A DNA stretch of 64,000 bases from positions 43,292,990 through 43,356,989 of the forward strand of contig NC_092637.1 of the NCBI RefSeq assembly GCF_039555335.1, read 5' to 3'. Positions 11,941-24,011 of the stretch are shown in pieces. The translations under genes were made by a program, and so were the position numbers. This DNA comes from Amphiura filiformis (Eukaryota > Echinodermata > Ophiuroidea > Amphilepidida > Amphiuridae). Each line of letters opens with the position of its first letter. Position 1 is the first letter of the stretch. The notes under the pieces were generated by a model. The model worked only from the letters and a program-made list of their open reading frames with translations. It had not been told where the DNA came from and searched no databases.

Positions 11941-12200
11941 ACATACAAGAATTTATATTGCGCTTTATCATTAAATATCAAATCGCATTACAAGAGACAA
12001 AAACATGCAAATGGAAAAAAACCCAAAAAAAAACAATATTATGCAACAGGAAATAAATGTGATTTGAGGAGTTCTTTGAACCGGTTTAGGGTGGGGGCCT
12101 CACGGATATGCTGTGGAAGGAGCTGCATTGGTCTTCAGTCACTGAAAACCCAGCCATCGATACTAATTAAAATTATTAAATCGCTGAAAAGGGGGGATAA
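11941..12200 (+). mobile_element. Probable LINE/SINE 3' tail fragment
   Basis: TTTATATTGCGCTTTAT followed by a TCGCATTACAA word matches the typical 'tatagcgctttata...gcgctttaca' tail of RTE-like non-LTR elements and their SINE partners in marine invertebrates. A sister fragment lies at 23450-23510. The following sequence (TTTGAACCGGTTTAGGGTGG) fits the same tail. The next element begins at 12202, directly after this fragment. Confidence 0.45.
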
Positions 12201-12201
12201 C

Positions 12202-13429
12202 TATTTGGCTAGTTAGCATTTGGCTAGTTAAATTCAAAATCAATAGAGGGCGTCCTATTTTGGCTAGTTAAATGTTGGTCGCCCAGGCTAGTTAAAATTT
12301 TGTCCCTTAGGCTAGTTAAAATTTTGTCCCCTGGGCTAGTTAAAAATTTTCCCTTTAGGCTAGTTAAAATTTTGTCCCCTAGGCTAGTTAAAAATTTTCC
12401 CTTAGGCTAGTTAAAATTTTGTCCCCTCGGCTAGTTAAAAATTTTCCCTTAGGCTAGTTAAAATTTTGTCCCCTAGGCTAGTTAAAATTTGTCCCTTAGG
12501 CTAGTTAAATGTTGGTCAGCCAGGCTAGTTAAAATTTTGTCCCTTAGGCTAGTTAAATGTTGGTCGGCCAGGCTAGTTAAAATTGTGTCCCCTAGGCTAG
12601 TTAAATGTTGGTCAGCTAAGCTAGTTAAATTTTGGTCTCTCAAGCTAGTTAAATGTTGGCTCCTTGGCTCCTTGTTTCTGGTTCCCTTACTTTCCTAATA
12701 TCAATGAAACAGTAAAACAAATGCAACAGTAATACAAACATACACCTTTGACATGATTTGAGCATTATAATAATGTAAAGAAGATTAGAACTTATAGTGT
12801 ATATTATGTCTTTGTTTTAATTAATGTACCAAATACTGTGAATATTTATATGACATGTTTTGCATTTAGAATTTAGGAGAAGTGACCTTCCTCTGTCTGA
12901 GTGGTTTACCTCACAGGGTCAAGGGGCGTCTGGGCCTCCTTGTTTTGGTGGCTGACCACATGATTGATGGGGAATACCCCTTGATTTGAGATGATGGGGA
13001 CAAAATTTTAACTAGCCTAAGGGAAAAATTTTAACTAGCCTAAGGGGAAAATTTTAACTAGCCTAGGGGACAAAATTTTAACTAGCCTAAGGGAAAAATT
13101 TTAACTACCCTAGGGGACAAAATTTTAACTAGCCTAAGGGAAAATTTTTAACTAGCCTAGGGGACAAAATTTTAACTAGCCTAAGGGAAAATTTTAACTA
13201 GCCTAGGGGACAAAATTTTAACTAGCCCAAGGGAAAATTTTTAACTAGCCTAGGGGACAAAATTTTAACTAGCCTAAGGGAAAAATTTTAACTAGCCTAG
13301 GGGACAAAATTTTAACTAGCCTAGGGGACAAAATTTTAACTAGCCTGGGCGACCAACATTTAACTAGCCAAAATAGGACGCCCTCTATTGATTTTGAATT
13401 TAACTAGCCAAATGCTAACTAGCCAAATA
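12202..13429. mobile_element. Foldback element with arms made of 24-bp tandem subrepeats
   Basis: The left arm starts TATTTGGCTAGTTAGCATTT and continues about 100 bp before passing into an array of about 17 units of GGCTAGTTAAAATTTTGTCC + CCTA (23-24 bp, with a shorter AATTTTCCCTTA variant) ending near 12660. The right arm (about 13000-13429) is the reverse complement: array first, then the unique outer domain. The 340-bp centre is unique sequence. This matches the plan of the sea-urchin TU and Drosophila FB foldback elements (established knowledge). A 69-codon frame at 12489-12698 simply reads through the array. Confidence 0.85.
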
Positions 13430-14827
13430 ACAAATCCCTGAAAAGGTACCCCAAAGCCGCTGCACATCCGTATACCTTCAGCCAGGAAGAGCCTCCCCCC
13501 CCCCACCCCCGGAAAATACATTCAATTAGGCTAATTATGAGTAAATTGCAAATTCATTCTGGAAATAATCTTTTTCGTGAATATTTATGCCAAAATAAAA
13601 TAAATTCATGTTTCCAGTAACCCGACCGTCCCTATTTATGGTGCCACTTGGGGGCAAAAATAAAAATTTTCAATAGTCGCCACAAAATTCTGATTGTTGG
13701 AAATCAAATTTTAATATTATTTATGTTATTTTTCCCCAACTTTCAGCCATCAAGTGCAGTTTAAAAAAATACAGTTGAATTTTATAAATAGGCCTGGGCC
13801 CCCCTGGCCGGCCTAGACACTGGAATTGCGTCAGATTTGTGATTTCGAATAGATATGCATGCACGGCCGGGGGTGTATGACCCGGTGTATGATACCTACA
13901 TTTAGAAATCGCAAGCATTCTAATATATGTGTACATGTTTGTGTATAAATGTGTAGTATGATCATGTCACATTTATAAGGGATTTTATTAGTTGACCAAA
14001 TTTTCAACCCCATTTGTCAATTTTTGTCCCATTTTATTCATAAGGACACTTTATTATTTGCCCTGGCCAACTCAGTATCGATTCTGCACCCTTAGCGATG
14101 AAAGCCAAAGGGTTTGTGTGCTTAGCGCGCATTTCAGCACTCATTTAAAAGATCAATAAAGCCGGAACTTCATTATAACTAAATTAGTGGTAGGCATATT
14201 TGTGCAATTTTCGAGGATTGGGGGTGGGTCGCCAGTTATGTAGGCCTATCCATTACCCCGGGTGCCACAACCCCTAGCTACGGCTGTACCTGTACGTCTC
14301 TAGCTGCCTACGCCACTGATGAAGTTCATGTCATTATTTTTACTCATTTGCGATTATTTTTTTCGTACCGTACATCATATTTTAGGTATGCCAGGCAAAC
14401 CTTAGTTTTTGCTAGTCAGCCAAATTCGCCTAGAACACAATGCATATTTAGAAATTTAAAAGAACTGGCCGGTCAAGGAAACCTACATAAATATGTTTTC
14501 TATCACTTGACCCAAATATGATTTTTTATGGTGAAAAGACAATCGCACATGGAATTTTAGAGGGATTTTGATAGCAGTTCCATTAAAAAAAGCTGCTATC
14601 ATCATAAGACTAATTAAGATCTAGAAACACCACCGAAATGCTGTATTGTATTGGAGAATTTTGCTAGCTGAATCTTTTTGATGAAAGTAAATCTTTGACA
14701 AGATGTAACTTTGCTATATGGAAAGTGCTATGAAAAAAGGTTTTCAGTTTTGGCTTTCTTTACTCAAGGGCTTTGATTTGATATATAAAATGATGCAGTT
14801 TGAAGGCAAATTTGAATTCACCTAGCA
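13430..14827. other. Intergenic, no gene seen
   Basis: Mixed AT-rich sequence with a C-run near 13496-13510. No coding or repeat structure is supported. Confidence 0.4.
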
Positions 14828-15934
14828 TATATCGCTCATTCTACAAAATCCGGTGCCAATAGCCTTTTTTCCATTCTTTGGTCCACAAAAACTTTGTCGA
14901 GCATTTAGGGCATCAAATATGTTGTTTTTCTGGTAGAACTCAACGAGATCTACACGGACATATATAGTTTTCCATACTTTAAATGCTTTCTTCAGCCTGA
15001 TTAACCCTTGCAAAGGTGCAAAAATCGCTAAAAATGCGTTTCCACAGCTCAAGTGTCACATCTAACCTTGAATATTTTCTTTGAATAAATGCGATTTCTT
15101 TACATATTTGTTGTTTTTTAATTAGATAACGCACCATCATATTGTTTATCAACATTACTTTTGAGTAATTAAAATGTCTTTGTGTAATTCTAAAATAAAT
15201 TGCACTTTCCACCAAAATGCTGTGAGCTACGTTACCCCTTTTTAACACACGTTATTGGAAAGAAGTAAAACAGAGGTATCAATGTAATTTGCAGTTTTTG
15301 AAAGGAAACACTCATAGGTTTTTAAAAATCACAATAAAAATTGTGATGCTGTAGCATTTTTGGCATAGAAATGTTGTAAACATTGAAATTTCGACCGACC
15401 ATGTTAAGATTGGTGAGCTACGTTACCAGGATTCTATAGTATGCACTTGTATTACATGTACTTCCTAATAATATGTGAAAGCTACCAGTGGTCGAACCCC
15501 ATTTATATTAGAATTAACCGACATAACGTTCTAACGTTCGCAAATCACATTAAAAACATTAAAAACCAGTGAACTACGTTACTGTGAGCTACGTTACACA
15601 CTCATTTAAGCATGTTCAAAACTTCTATGAAATGGTGAAATCTGTTTTACATTTCACTCAAGTGATCTTTAATTTGCTTTTATGACCTTGGATTGAGTAA
15701 AACCAGCCCATTTTATAGTCGGTAACGTAGCTCACATTACATTAAGTTTTAGTGTTAAAAAACATCATGACTTCCTGAAAGAAAAATATGCAAGTGGTGT
15801 TGGCAATCTTTTACATCTGAAAGTAGTGATACATTTACTTTTAAAAAAACCAAAAAGCAGGTCTTTTTGAACAACTTTTATTTTTTCTATTTTTTTAGTG
15901 GATTGGCACCGGATTTTGTAGAATGAGCGATATA
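14828..15934. mobile_element. 1.1-kb element with perfect 33-bp inverted ends and scattered GTGAGCTACGTTAC motif
   Basis: Positions 14828-14860 and 15902-15934 are perfect inverted repeats (opening TATATCGCTCATTCTACAAA). TA lies at both outer edges, compatible with a TA target-site duplication. The word GTGAGCTACGTTAC occurs at about 15222, 15412, 15569 (as GTGAACTACGTTAC), 15583, and inverted at 15721-15734. Two small minus-strand frames (76 and 89 codons, 14822-15248) lack recognisable domains. Probably a non-autonomous DNA transposon. Confidence 0.75.
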
Positions 15935-16621
15935 GTGCAACGCATACGGTACATGTAAAATCAGTTGATTTTTCAGAAAATATTATTTTTTCAGTGAGTT
16001 TTGCTTTATTTCGTGTTTGATTATGAAAAATGGAAAAAATCCTGGACTGAGGATCGACATCACGCTAGTCTTCATGTATATTACCGCGTGGAGACATATG
16101 TACATGCATGACATGACTTGGGTCCTAAATTACATGTAGAGAATAAACGATAGGAATTTTTATTTTGCCTATCCTCTACCGTGTGATAGACGACAGGCAG
16201 GTCCAATATTTTGAGTAAGTGGATGCCGGCAGCACTGTAAACAAATTTTTTAAGCAAAAAATAAGTTACTAGTACCGTCATAAAAAGTCCCCTCATTATA
16301 AAATGAACGAAACTTGTTTACAACTTCACGTATTCTGTTGCGGCGTATTGCTAGCGCGTTCAGCGTATTCCGCACTAGTCTACGCATCCAGCGCGATACA
16401 TACGCGGACCTCTACACGCATGTTGAATACGCATTATCAGGACGCATGATGACGTGGGGTCGACTACGGCCTGATAGACGGCACCCGAAATCATGCGATT
16501 GTCCAATCAGAAATGTGTCTACGAACTAGACCACTCCCACATGTACTAAGAATGTGCCATCATCATCTAGTCCGAATAATCAGACCCAGAACAAAATAAT
16601 AATTTCTGACATGATCCTGTA
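15935..16621. other. Intergenic, no gene seen
   Basis: No convincing gene. 16330-16500 is locally richer in CpG (GGCGTATTG, GCGCGATAC) than its surroundings, but no open frame with coding character is evident. Confidence 0.35.
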
Positions 16622-16996
16622 AGGCCAAGGAAAGTCGATTTTGAGTTTCCCGTCACCCGCCCTCACTTCATTTTCTGACCTTCACTTGAATTCATTATTA
16701 TGATTTTCCAAAAAATACCGATTTTTTTGTGGAAAAAATCAAAATCAAAACATACATTTTGCTGTCAACCTTGCAGACTCTTTTTAATATACTTTTGAAT
16801 CTCATTTGGGCTAAACATGAATCTTCAAGTGAGTGAGCCGCAGTGCGCGGCAAATAACAACACATTTTACATGCGTGTTAGTCATATAATGAAAGGCAGA
16901 AAAATAATGAATAATGAATGATGAAAAAGTTCAAGTACCTCACTTGTTTTCAGAAATTATGTGACGGGAAACTCAAAATTGACTGTTAGGGGGCCT
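16622..16996. mobile_element. MITE-like element, ~35-bp imperfect inverted ends
   Basis: GTCGATTTTGAGTTTCCCGT at about 16636 is mirrored by ACGGGAAACTCAAAATTGAC ending at 16982. GGCC-containing edges extend the match outward. No coding capacity. Confidence 0.6.
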
Positions 16997-17025
16997 AATC
17001 ATCATCATGGCATGCTCAAACAAAA

Positions 17026-17936
17026 CCCGGTACCCCAGGTCAACATAAAAAGTGGTAACCATGTGTGTTCTAAATTTCGCGGAAAAGGGGTATTTTGTTG
17101 ACTGAAATCGCGGACCGCGAAATCGCGAAAAAAGGGGGTATTCTGAGCATTGTCTCCGCGAAATTTAAAAAAAAAGGGGTATTTCACAGGTTCGTTCGAT
17201 CGATGTCTTCAGCCTTCATCCTCTGGCATTTCATTGATTCCGCCCTCAATCGTCACAGCGAGAGCGTCAGAAGGCAGCTTTTTACTATTGGCACGGCGGT
17301 TTCCCGATATAGTTGTCTAGTGGGTGTTGCACGTATGCTCCCGCACGTTTTGAAGAGAGCTGAATGAGCGACGCGAACATCGATGGTGTCAGATGTAACC
17401 GTTTTGGCTGCCGTATACACTTTTCCATGCGGTGAATTGAAAACATTGCGGGAAACATTGGCAGTGATTGGAGCGAATGTGTTTAAGATATATCTGATCT
17501 GAGTATCCAACCCATAGTGTTGTGCAGCCTGAGGTCTTGTGTCAAAACTTGGGTACCACAATACTTTAAAGGAACCTCTGTACACAAAACTTGAGGATTG
17601 TTCCTCTTTGGTTCATTTTCAATTAAAATCAGTATACAGGCATTGTAATTACCCCAGTTAATAACACAGGATCATCTGGGAGTACAACAGACACAAAGTA
17701 ATGTTCATACTTGCACATTTTGTACTTAATATATTAAAATATTTGGAGTCATTGAAAAGGGGTGTCTGGAAATCTTCTCATTGAAAACCTTGAAAAGGGG
17801 GGTATTTTTTACCCTGATTTTGTCAGTGATTTGGCAAAAAAAGGGGGTAAAATCAATGAAAATCAGTGAAAAGGGGGTTTTGAAAAAGGAAGAACACACA
17901 TGGTTACCACTTTTTATGTTGACCTGGGGTACCGGG
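17026..17936. mobile_element. 911-bp element with perfect 46-bp inverted ends
   Basis: 17026-17071 and 17891-17936 are exact reverse complements (outer edge CCCGGTACCCCAGGTCAACA). Just inside each end are A/G-rich repeats of the form GCGAAA...AAAAGGGGTATTT. The centre (about 17200-17600) holds overlapping frames of 90 codons (+) and 110 codons (-), neither recognised. The perfect ends suggest recent activity or gene conversion. Confidence 0.7.
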
Positions 17937-19400
17937 AAACAAAAGCTCACACTAAACTGAGCATGGGTACGCGGTACCAGCAGGCTTAAAGCACTCACCA
18001 GACTTATATCTCTCAAACTCAGCATTTGTAGGTGCTTTTATGTTTATTTCCAACATGAAATGACACGCAATTCACAATACGAAAATCCCTGCAATGCAAA
18101 TCACCATGAACTTTTATTAATTGTAGATATTCCTCCTTTTGCAGGAGCACTTCTCTTTACATGGAGTAAGGTTCATGTGAGTTCTGATAACTTTGACTGT
18201 CCCAAGAACTCGCGGTGGCAAAGGCATCTCCCGGTGTGGAGACACACTTGGGTCATATGGTCCCGGACCACCAGCAGGATATGTTAAGCACATCAATGAC
18301 AATGACAAAGGTACCAAAATCTAAAATTGGATGATTTTTACGATCGTCCAAATAAGCAAATCACTGACACTGCTGAATGGGCCCCGCGGGGGGGGGGGTA
18401 AATTTTGCCTCTGAAAATGGGCTAAAAAGTACAAAAAGGGTAAAAATGTACATTTCAGGGCGGTCAGCATCCCACGGGGGGGGGCTGGCAAGACTTAGTC
18501 ACAGGGGGTGCTCCCCCCTTCCCCCCTCCCCCTTGGCCACGCTACTGCCACTTCCACACCAATCAATGTATGGGTCAGGTATATAGGGCCAAGCATTAGG
18601 CCTACTTTTGCAGTCACGGGCATTCGGTGAGAGCAAAATATCAAAAAGTAGGGTAAGATGGGGTACCGGTATTAAAGTGGGACACTTTAGGATATTATTG
18701 GATATTAAACTCATGATGTAAGTGAATAAAGATTGGACTACAAGCTTTAATAATTCAAGTATAATCCTAGGACAATGCCTGGTGTTAGTTTTGTTTTAGT
18801 TTTTAATATTCAGTAGGCCTACAGAAGGGCAGGACCAATTATGTAATGACTCAAATGTCCCATTTACCCCAACACTTTGGGGTAAGTGAGACACATTCTT
18901 TGACACATATATTTAAGATATTATTACTTTCAAAGAATATAGGCCCTATAATTTTCACCAATGCACATTAATATTGGAGCATTTGGGCATTATTAACATA
19001 ATTATACCAAAAAATAGTAATACTACATACTATCATTATGTTTATTAATTTCATCATAATACATGAGGCAGATTTTGTTCTTGGTTTTTAGTGACAAACC
19101 CCCCAAAGAACCCACGATTTGCGATTTTCAGCCACAAAATCAATAATCAAGTCATCTAATATAATAGGCGTGTTCGGTATAGTTTGAGCTTGTTGGCGGC
19201 ATTATAAGCAATTTAACTAAGTTGTTGGGTTTTTTTTTTTTTGGGGTTTTTTTTTTTTTTGGGGGGGCAGCGGTGGGGCCGGGCAAAATGGGGGGGCATG
19301 ATCAGGAGGGCGGCAGAATTGACGACTACAGCCCGCCTCCATTCATCGCTGTTGGGGCGGCAGTCATTAGCATCGGGTCGGTAAATAATCGGCGTCGGGT
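17937..19400. other. Intergenic with repeat fragments
   Basis: Holds a stretch near 18106-18290 related to 6478-6560. One frame of it reads a Gly/Pro-rich peptide, but stops interrupt it. It also holds G/C runs at 18387-18545, an AGGGTAAGATGGGGTACC word at 18651 and T/G homopolymers at 19231-19266. No gene supported. Confidence 0.4.
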
Positions 19401-19700
19401 CGCAGTAGCATAGGCCTACCGGTAAAAGGGGGGTCTTTCGGAGCCTGCGAACCGGGCTGTGAACAAGTAAAATGGGGTCTTTTGGAGCTGCGAAAAGTCA
19501 AAATCAAGGGTCTTTCCCCGGGGGGGGGGGGCCACTGGTCATTGACAAGGGGGTAGCATGCGTGGCCAAAAAATCACGTAAAAAGGGTCTTTTTTCACGA
19601 TCAGGCACTGTACGTACGTATCGTGAATAGGGTGTCAAAAACATGGAAATTAGAGAAAAAGGGTATCTTTTTCACAACAGATTTACGTATTTAGGGTCCG
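19401..19700 (-). repeat. Partial copy of the AGCTGCGAAA dispersed repeat
   Basis: GGGTCTTTTGGAGCTGCGAA and CAAAATCAAGGGTCTTTCC match the reverse complement of 5800-6050, followed by a G-run and a TGGTCATTGACAAGGGGGTA word also found near 21150 in the other orientation. Confidence 0.55.
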
Positions 19701-20960
19701 TCCAGACTCCAGTCCTTTATAAGTTTCATGTCCTTCATGTTTATCCCTAGACTTGACTGTGTAGTTCTCTGTTTAGTCTCTTCTTTAAGTCCATAAAGAT
19801 TGCCGACTTCGCCCAGCTGGCCCTGTTAATATTTTACCATTAGCCCATTCAATGCTACACAACCCTACAACATTCAATGGTGATGTACACATGCAGTACA
19901 TGTACAATGTACATTGTACATGCACAGCACGTGTATACTCTGATTTTAAGAGTTTCAATTCTCCTTTATAAAGTCCAAAGTTTCTCATTTCATTTTAAAA
20001 TATTTTTACTGTTATTTGAATTTTCTATCTTGTATTTATGGATAAAAATAAAGATTTTAAAGCTCATTTTCATGTTGTATACAATTATTTAACCACCAAT
20101 ATCTATGGAAGAGGACTGATTGACTTGACCTGTGACCTATTATCCACAAAATAAATAAATAAAAACATGCATGTTATTATCGTCAAACGCATCAGATTTT
20201 TGTCAGAATTTTGTCACAATAAGTGATCTTGATTTTATTAAAAAAACAAATTTTAAACTTTTGAATAAAATGTGAAAACATCTTATGAATATTAAAAGGT
20301 AAGATGGATATGGTGCAGAATTAAAATACGTTTTTGGATTGGTATCAAATTCTGCAGTCATACACGAATCCTGCAAGTCTTGGATGAACTGATTGAGCAT
20401 CATGCATCTCAGTCGCTATTTACCGACTTATTTTCATCCTAATACTTTATTCAACTTATGAAATAATACCACTATTATTCATCCGATTCCTTCCAGAAGT
20501 AGGCCTTAATTGTTGTCATTTTAAGCTTTTAAAATAAATCATTAATATGCACTTTTCATCTTTTCGCAATAAGGCCTAGGTCATAAAAAAATCTGACCAC
20601 TATTTTATGATTTTTGTCTCACTTTGAAACATGATTTGTAGCCTTGTAGGTCTATAATAATATTTGGAGGATGGAGAATAAATTGTCGAAACTTAATAAT
20701 AGGGCCTACAAAAATGATATTAAAACATTTCTTGACTTTTTTCTCTATTTTATTTTCTTCATTGTTGTTTTTTCTTAAGAGTTTTGTAAATTTTCTTTTC
20801 ATTTAATACCCTCTTATTAGGCTCTCTGATAGGCCTACTATAAATCTGCTTAAAATAATGTAACGTTTATTTTGTAATTTTAAAATAGCCATATTCTGCC
20901 CTGGTAGCAGAGCCATTCTGAGTTTACTAATATTAAAGAAATCAATGAAAATGGAGCTTC
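19701..20960. other. Intergenic, no gene seen
   Basis: AT-rich. A GTACATGTACAATGTACATT palindromic cluster lies at about 19895-19922. No supported gene or long repeat. Confidence 0.4.
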
Positions 20961-21410
20961 AAGTAGTATTAGGCCTACTTGCTTAGGGTGTCGAAAATAT
21001 GTTTTACTTGCTAAGGGGTAAAAAAAAATGCAAATACTTGTTTAGGGTAGGATTTTACACTTGTTATACTTATTTAGGGGTGTAATCTCAGTCGTTGCAC
21101 ATACTTGTTTAGGGTGCGTTTTGAAACTCCATGGCCACGCATGATACCCCCTTGTCAATGACCAGTGGCCCCCCCGGGGGTCTTTCTTGGCTTTTTGGTT
21201 GAAAATCGCCTGAAAAAACAAGAAATATGAGGAATGAGCAATTTTGGGGTCTTTTAGAGCTGAAATTATCAAAATCAAGGGTCTTTCGGAGCGTTATTTT
21301 GGTCAAATATAGGGGTCTTTCGGAGCTGCGAAACCCAAAAGGGGGGTCTTTCGGGGAGCATACCCGTATGGTCATTTGTGTTGAGTGCCCCCGGGAATAA
21401 AACTTGAGGA
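20961..21410 (-). repeat. Dispersed repeat, inverted copy of 5560-6050 family
   Basis: ACTTGTTTAGGGT-type words recur at about 100-bp intervals (20970-21120), then the reverse complement of the 5800-6000 sequence, including GGGGTCTTTCGGAGCTGCGA. The three small minus-strand frames here are repeat by-products. Confidence 0.6.
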
Positions 21411-21859
21411 TTTAACTCAAAAGTTAAGAACGTTTCTAAATCTGTGAAAAGAAGAATCGACTTTGAAACTTCGTGCATTATAAGGGCGCACACCACCAAA
21501 TCAATGCGCCATTTCCATTTGTGTAACCCTAATGAGTTCCGGTAAAAACAGAATAATTTTTGAGGTAGTATGAGCCTCTCTGTGGATTTGTAATAAAAAA
21601 GAGAAGCATGTTATAGCTTAAATAAAAGATTAAGACCTATACATGAACTTGGATCGCCCAAAAAGTTGCAAAACACAATTTTTAAATAAAGTAGGCCCGC
21701 GGATTGAAAAATGGCCAGAAACGGGTTTTCAGAGTATAGAAGGGGTCGAAAATGGTCATGGTGCTGTTTGAGCTACCCGTACATTGAAACATATATTAAA
21801 ATTTCATCGATTTGCAATCGATTGATAGTATTTTATGCAGGCCCGTACGCAGGGGGGGG

Positions 21860-22130
21860 GGGTTATAAAATTTACTTCGAGGACTGTTAGGCCTATATCT
21901 CCAAAATATGAAAAATATCAAATTTTAATCATTTGTCATAACATTTGTATTATATCGTGAATTTCATAAAATGAAAATTATTTGATATTAGAAAGACATC
22001 CTTCGTATTCAGAATGCAATTCGATAGGTCTGATGTGCTCTCATGTCCCACAAAAAATGCTGTCGAAACGCTCAAAACGCTCATTCCAGTTCCCTTAAGA
22101 GCAACATACATATAGGGCCTAATTGGTGAT
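21860..22130. repeat. Dispersed repeat shared with 50850-50960
   Basis: The stretch containing CGTATTCAGAATGCAATTCG and CCCACAAAAAATGCTGT occurs again near 50875-50940. An AAATTATTTGATAT word precedes both copies. No coding capacity. Confidence 0.55.
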
Positions 22131-22247
22131 CAGTAAAATGCGTATATTCTAGGGTTTTTGACATTTAAAATATATTTATATTCAAAATGATTCTGATATC
22201 AAATAATTTTGATTTTTTGAAAAAAATTGTGGACCGGGATTGTGGAG

Positions 22248-22480
22248 CACGTGTGGCCGAGTGGATAAGGCGCCCGACTCATAATCCATAGGTTGCGAGT
22301 TCGAGCCCCGCTCTTGTCAACGTGTTGTGTCCTTGGGCAAGGCACTTTATCCTCATTGCCCACTGAGGGTGGGTGGGTGGGGGCTGGATTTGATGTTTGT
22401 ATAGTTGTTTGTTTCAATGTTGCAATATTGGCGCTGATTAAGCTGCTGCCTGCAATTTGCATTGTGTCTGTTTAATGTGT
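22248..22480 (+). mobile_element. tRNA-derived SINE
   Basis: The head resembles a tRNA with a degraded anticodon arm (CTCATAA loop, anticodon CAT). Pol III box A (GTGGCCGAGTGG) and box B (GAGTTCGAGCC) lie about 35 bp apart. It is followed by CCTTGGGCAAGGCACTTTAT, a motif shared by SINE and LINE tails in many animals, and a tail ending near TGTGTCTGTTTAATGTG. This is a SINE and not a functional tRNA, because the anticodon stem does not pair and a long body follows. Confidence 0.75.
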
Positions 22481-23059
22481 GTTTATTGTTCAATTTTTGC
22501 AATTTGACCTGCGGGTCACCATTATTATTCAATGTTAAATGCTGAAAAATAGTAAAAAGTGGTTGCGCTCAATGTCTGCTCCAACATTGTTTCCAGGAGG
22601 GAGGGAATGGGGAGTAAGCAAGTACATAACGTGAGCTATGAAACGTATCATGTATTTGCAACCCTATGTTCAATTCACAGGAATTTGATCTATAAAACAT
22701 CATCTGTCCCAACGATTTTCGCACAAGATTGTATGAATAGATCAAAAAGGTGACCTATAAAAATCATAAAATGACCATATCTCCATAACGCGCTGTTCGA
22801 TTTTGATAATTCTTGCAGATATGAAGGGATTAATAAATTTGCCTCATTTTAGTATACACGGTTTAATAAACCTGTCAAATCTTTTATTTTTTAATACAAA
22901 AATACATGAATATTCACGTTATCCGTGAATTTTCCTATATAAAATCAGAAACTTATTGCTTTGGGAAAAAAATGAAGAAACTGTTGTTTTATTTTTCTTT
23001 TGCTTGGAATAAATGGTTCAGGAGTAAGAAAGTAGGAGACACACATCCCCCCCATGAAC

Positions 23060-23135
23060 GAAACACTATCCGGGATTCGAACTAAGGCCCTACTGACATA
23101 AAGCCCTGTTCAGAACCACTACACCACAACACGAG
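23060..23135 (-). repeat. tRNA-like sequence (minus strand), probably SINE remnant
   Basis: Read on the minus strand: TGGTGTAGTGGTT (box A-like), then AGTTCGAATCCCGG (box B-like) about 35 bp later. The anticodon arm does not fold cleanly, so a working tRNA is unlikely. Confidence 0.45.
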
Positions 23136-23429
23136 TTGCGAAATCGATTACAAATTAAAGGTATACGTAATGTATGAATTTTGCATCAAAACAAAGTAGG
23201 CCTAATCATAATAATTTTGTATTAGAAAATGATGATGCTCACATTAATTTCAGTGTCAAACAACCATTTGTGACAGGTTGTTGACAGGTTAATTAGCATT
23301 TCTCATTCATTTGGATGAGAAAGTTTTATAGAAATAAGAAAATTTTCAATTCTCATACTTTTGTCCAGTTCTCAGCGTTTTGAAAGAATTATATGGAAGG
23401 CCTTATATTACTAGTACCAGGTTTCATTC

Positions 23430-23515
23430 GTATAATAATAATAATAATAATATTGTATTCTTATATAGCGCATTACATCAAAGACCACAAGGCGCTTTAC
23501 AATTAAAACATGTGT
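23430..23515 (+). repeat. (TAA)n plus LINE-tail fragment
   Basis: An ATA microsatellite (23431-23450) leads into CTTATATAGCGCATTACATC and AAGGCGCTTTACA, the tail word also seen at 11950. Confidence 0.5.
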
Positions 23516-23932
23516 ACGTAAAAACAAAATACCCATTAAACATGTTAAAATATAAATATGGTCCGTAACCCGATCGACAGCATCATCCCCGATTTTTTTC
23601 ATTGTTGATGAGGTTTTGGTATCACATAATAGATACTATTTTTCTCATTACTATCCTGAAATTTGACGCTCCAAGTCGATGTATTTCCGGAGAATTCATG
23701 AATCACAGCGGTTTTTACAGGTTACCAGTTTGTAAACAATAAAAATTTCTTCGGATCATGGGAAGAGAAAAAAGCGAACTACGCTAAGTGTAGTCTCGCG
23801 GCCAGACTGTATGTGGCTATCACGAGGATCGACGAGTGTCAGACCGACGCAAACTGGCTGTGTAGGAGACTACGCTAAGTGCTGAGGAGACGGTCCGCCG
23901 TATATAATTAAAACAATTCCTTGATTATTTCA

Positions 23933-24011
23933 GTTGGTGAAATAGCTCAATTGGCTAGCGCGCCGTTCTTTTACCCGAGAGGTACCCGGTTCAAAACCCG
24001 GTATCGGAAGG
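23933..24011 (+). repeat. tRNA-like sequence with Pol III boxes and T-run terminator
   Basis: Box A TAGCTCAATTGG and a consensus box B GGTTCAAAACC are correctly spaced. T-rich sequence suited to Pol III termination begins at about 24012. The acceptor and anticodon stems pair poorly, so this is more likely a SINE head or tRNA pseudogene than a functional tRNA. The 150 bp upstream hold two copies of an ACTACGCTAAGTG word. Confidence 0.5.

Noticed and set aside
17095..17585. Overlapping 90- and 110-codon frames in the 46-bp inverted-repeat element
   Set aside because: Antiparallel and unrecognised; insufficient to call a transposase.
18060..18310. Possible Gly/Pro-rich exon
   Set aside because: Stops in all frames within a short distance, and part of it resembles 6478-6560; more likely a repeat or decayed copy.
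22248..22322. Functional tRNA-Met
   Set aside because: The anticodon stem does not pair and a SINE body with a CCTTGGGCAAGGCACTT tail follows.
23933..24011. Functional tRNA gene
   Set aside because: Pol III boxes are good, but the acceptor and anticodon stems pair poorly; kept only as a tRNA-like sequence.
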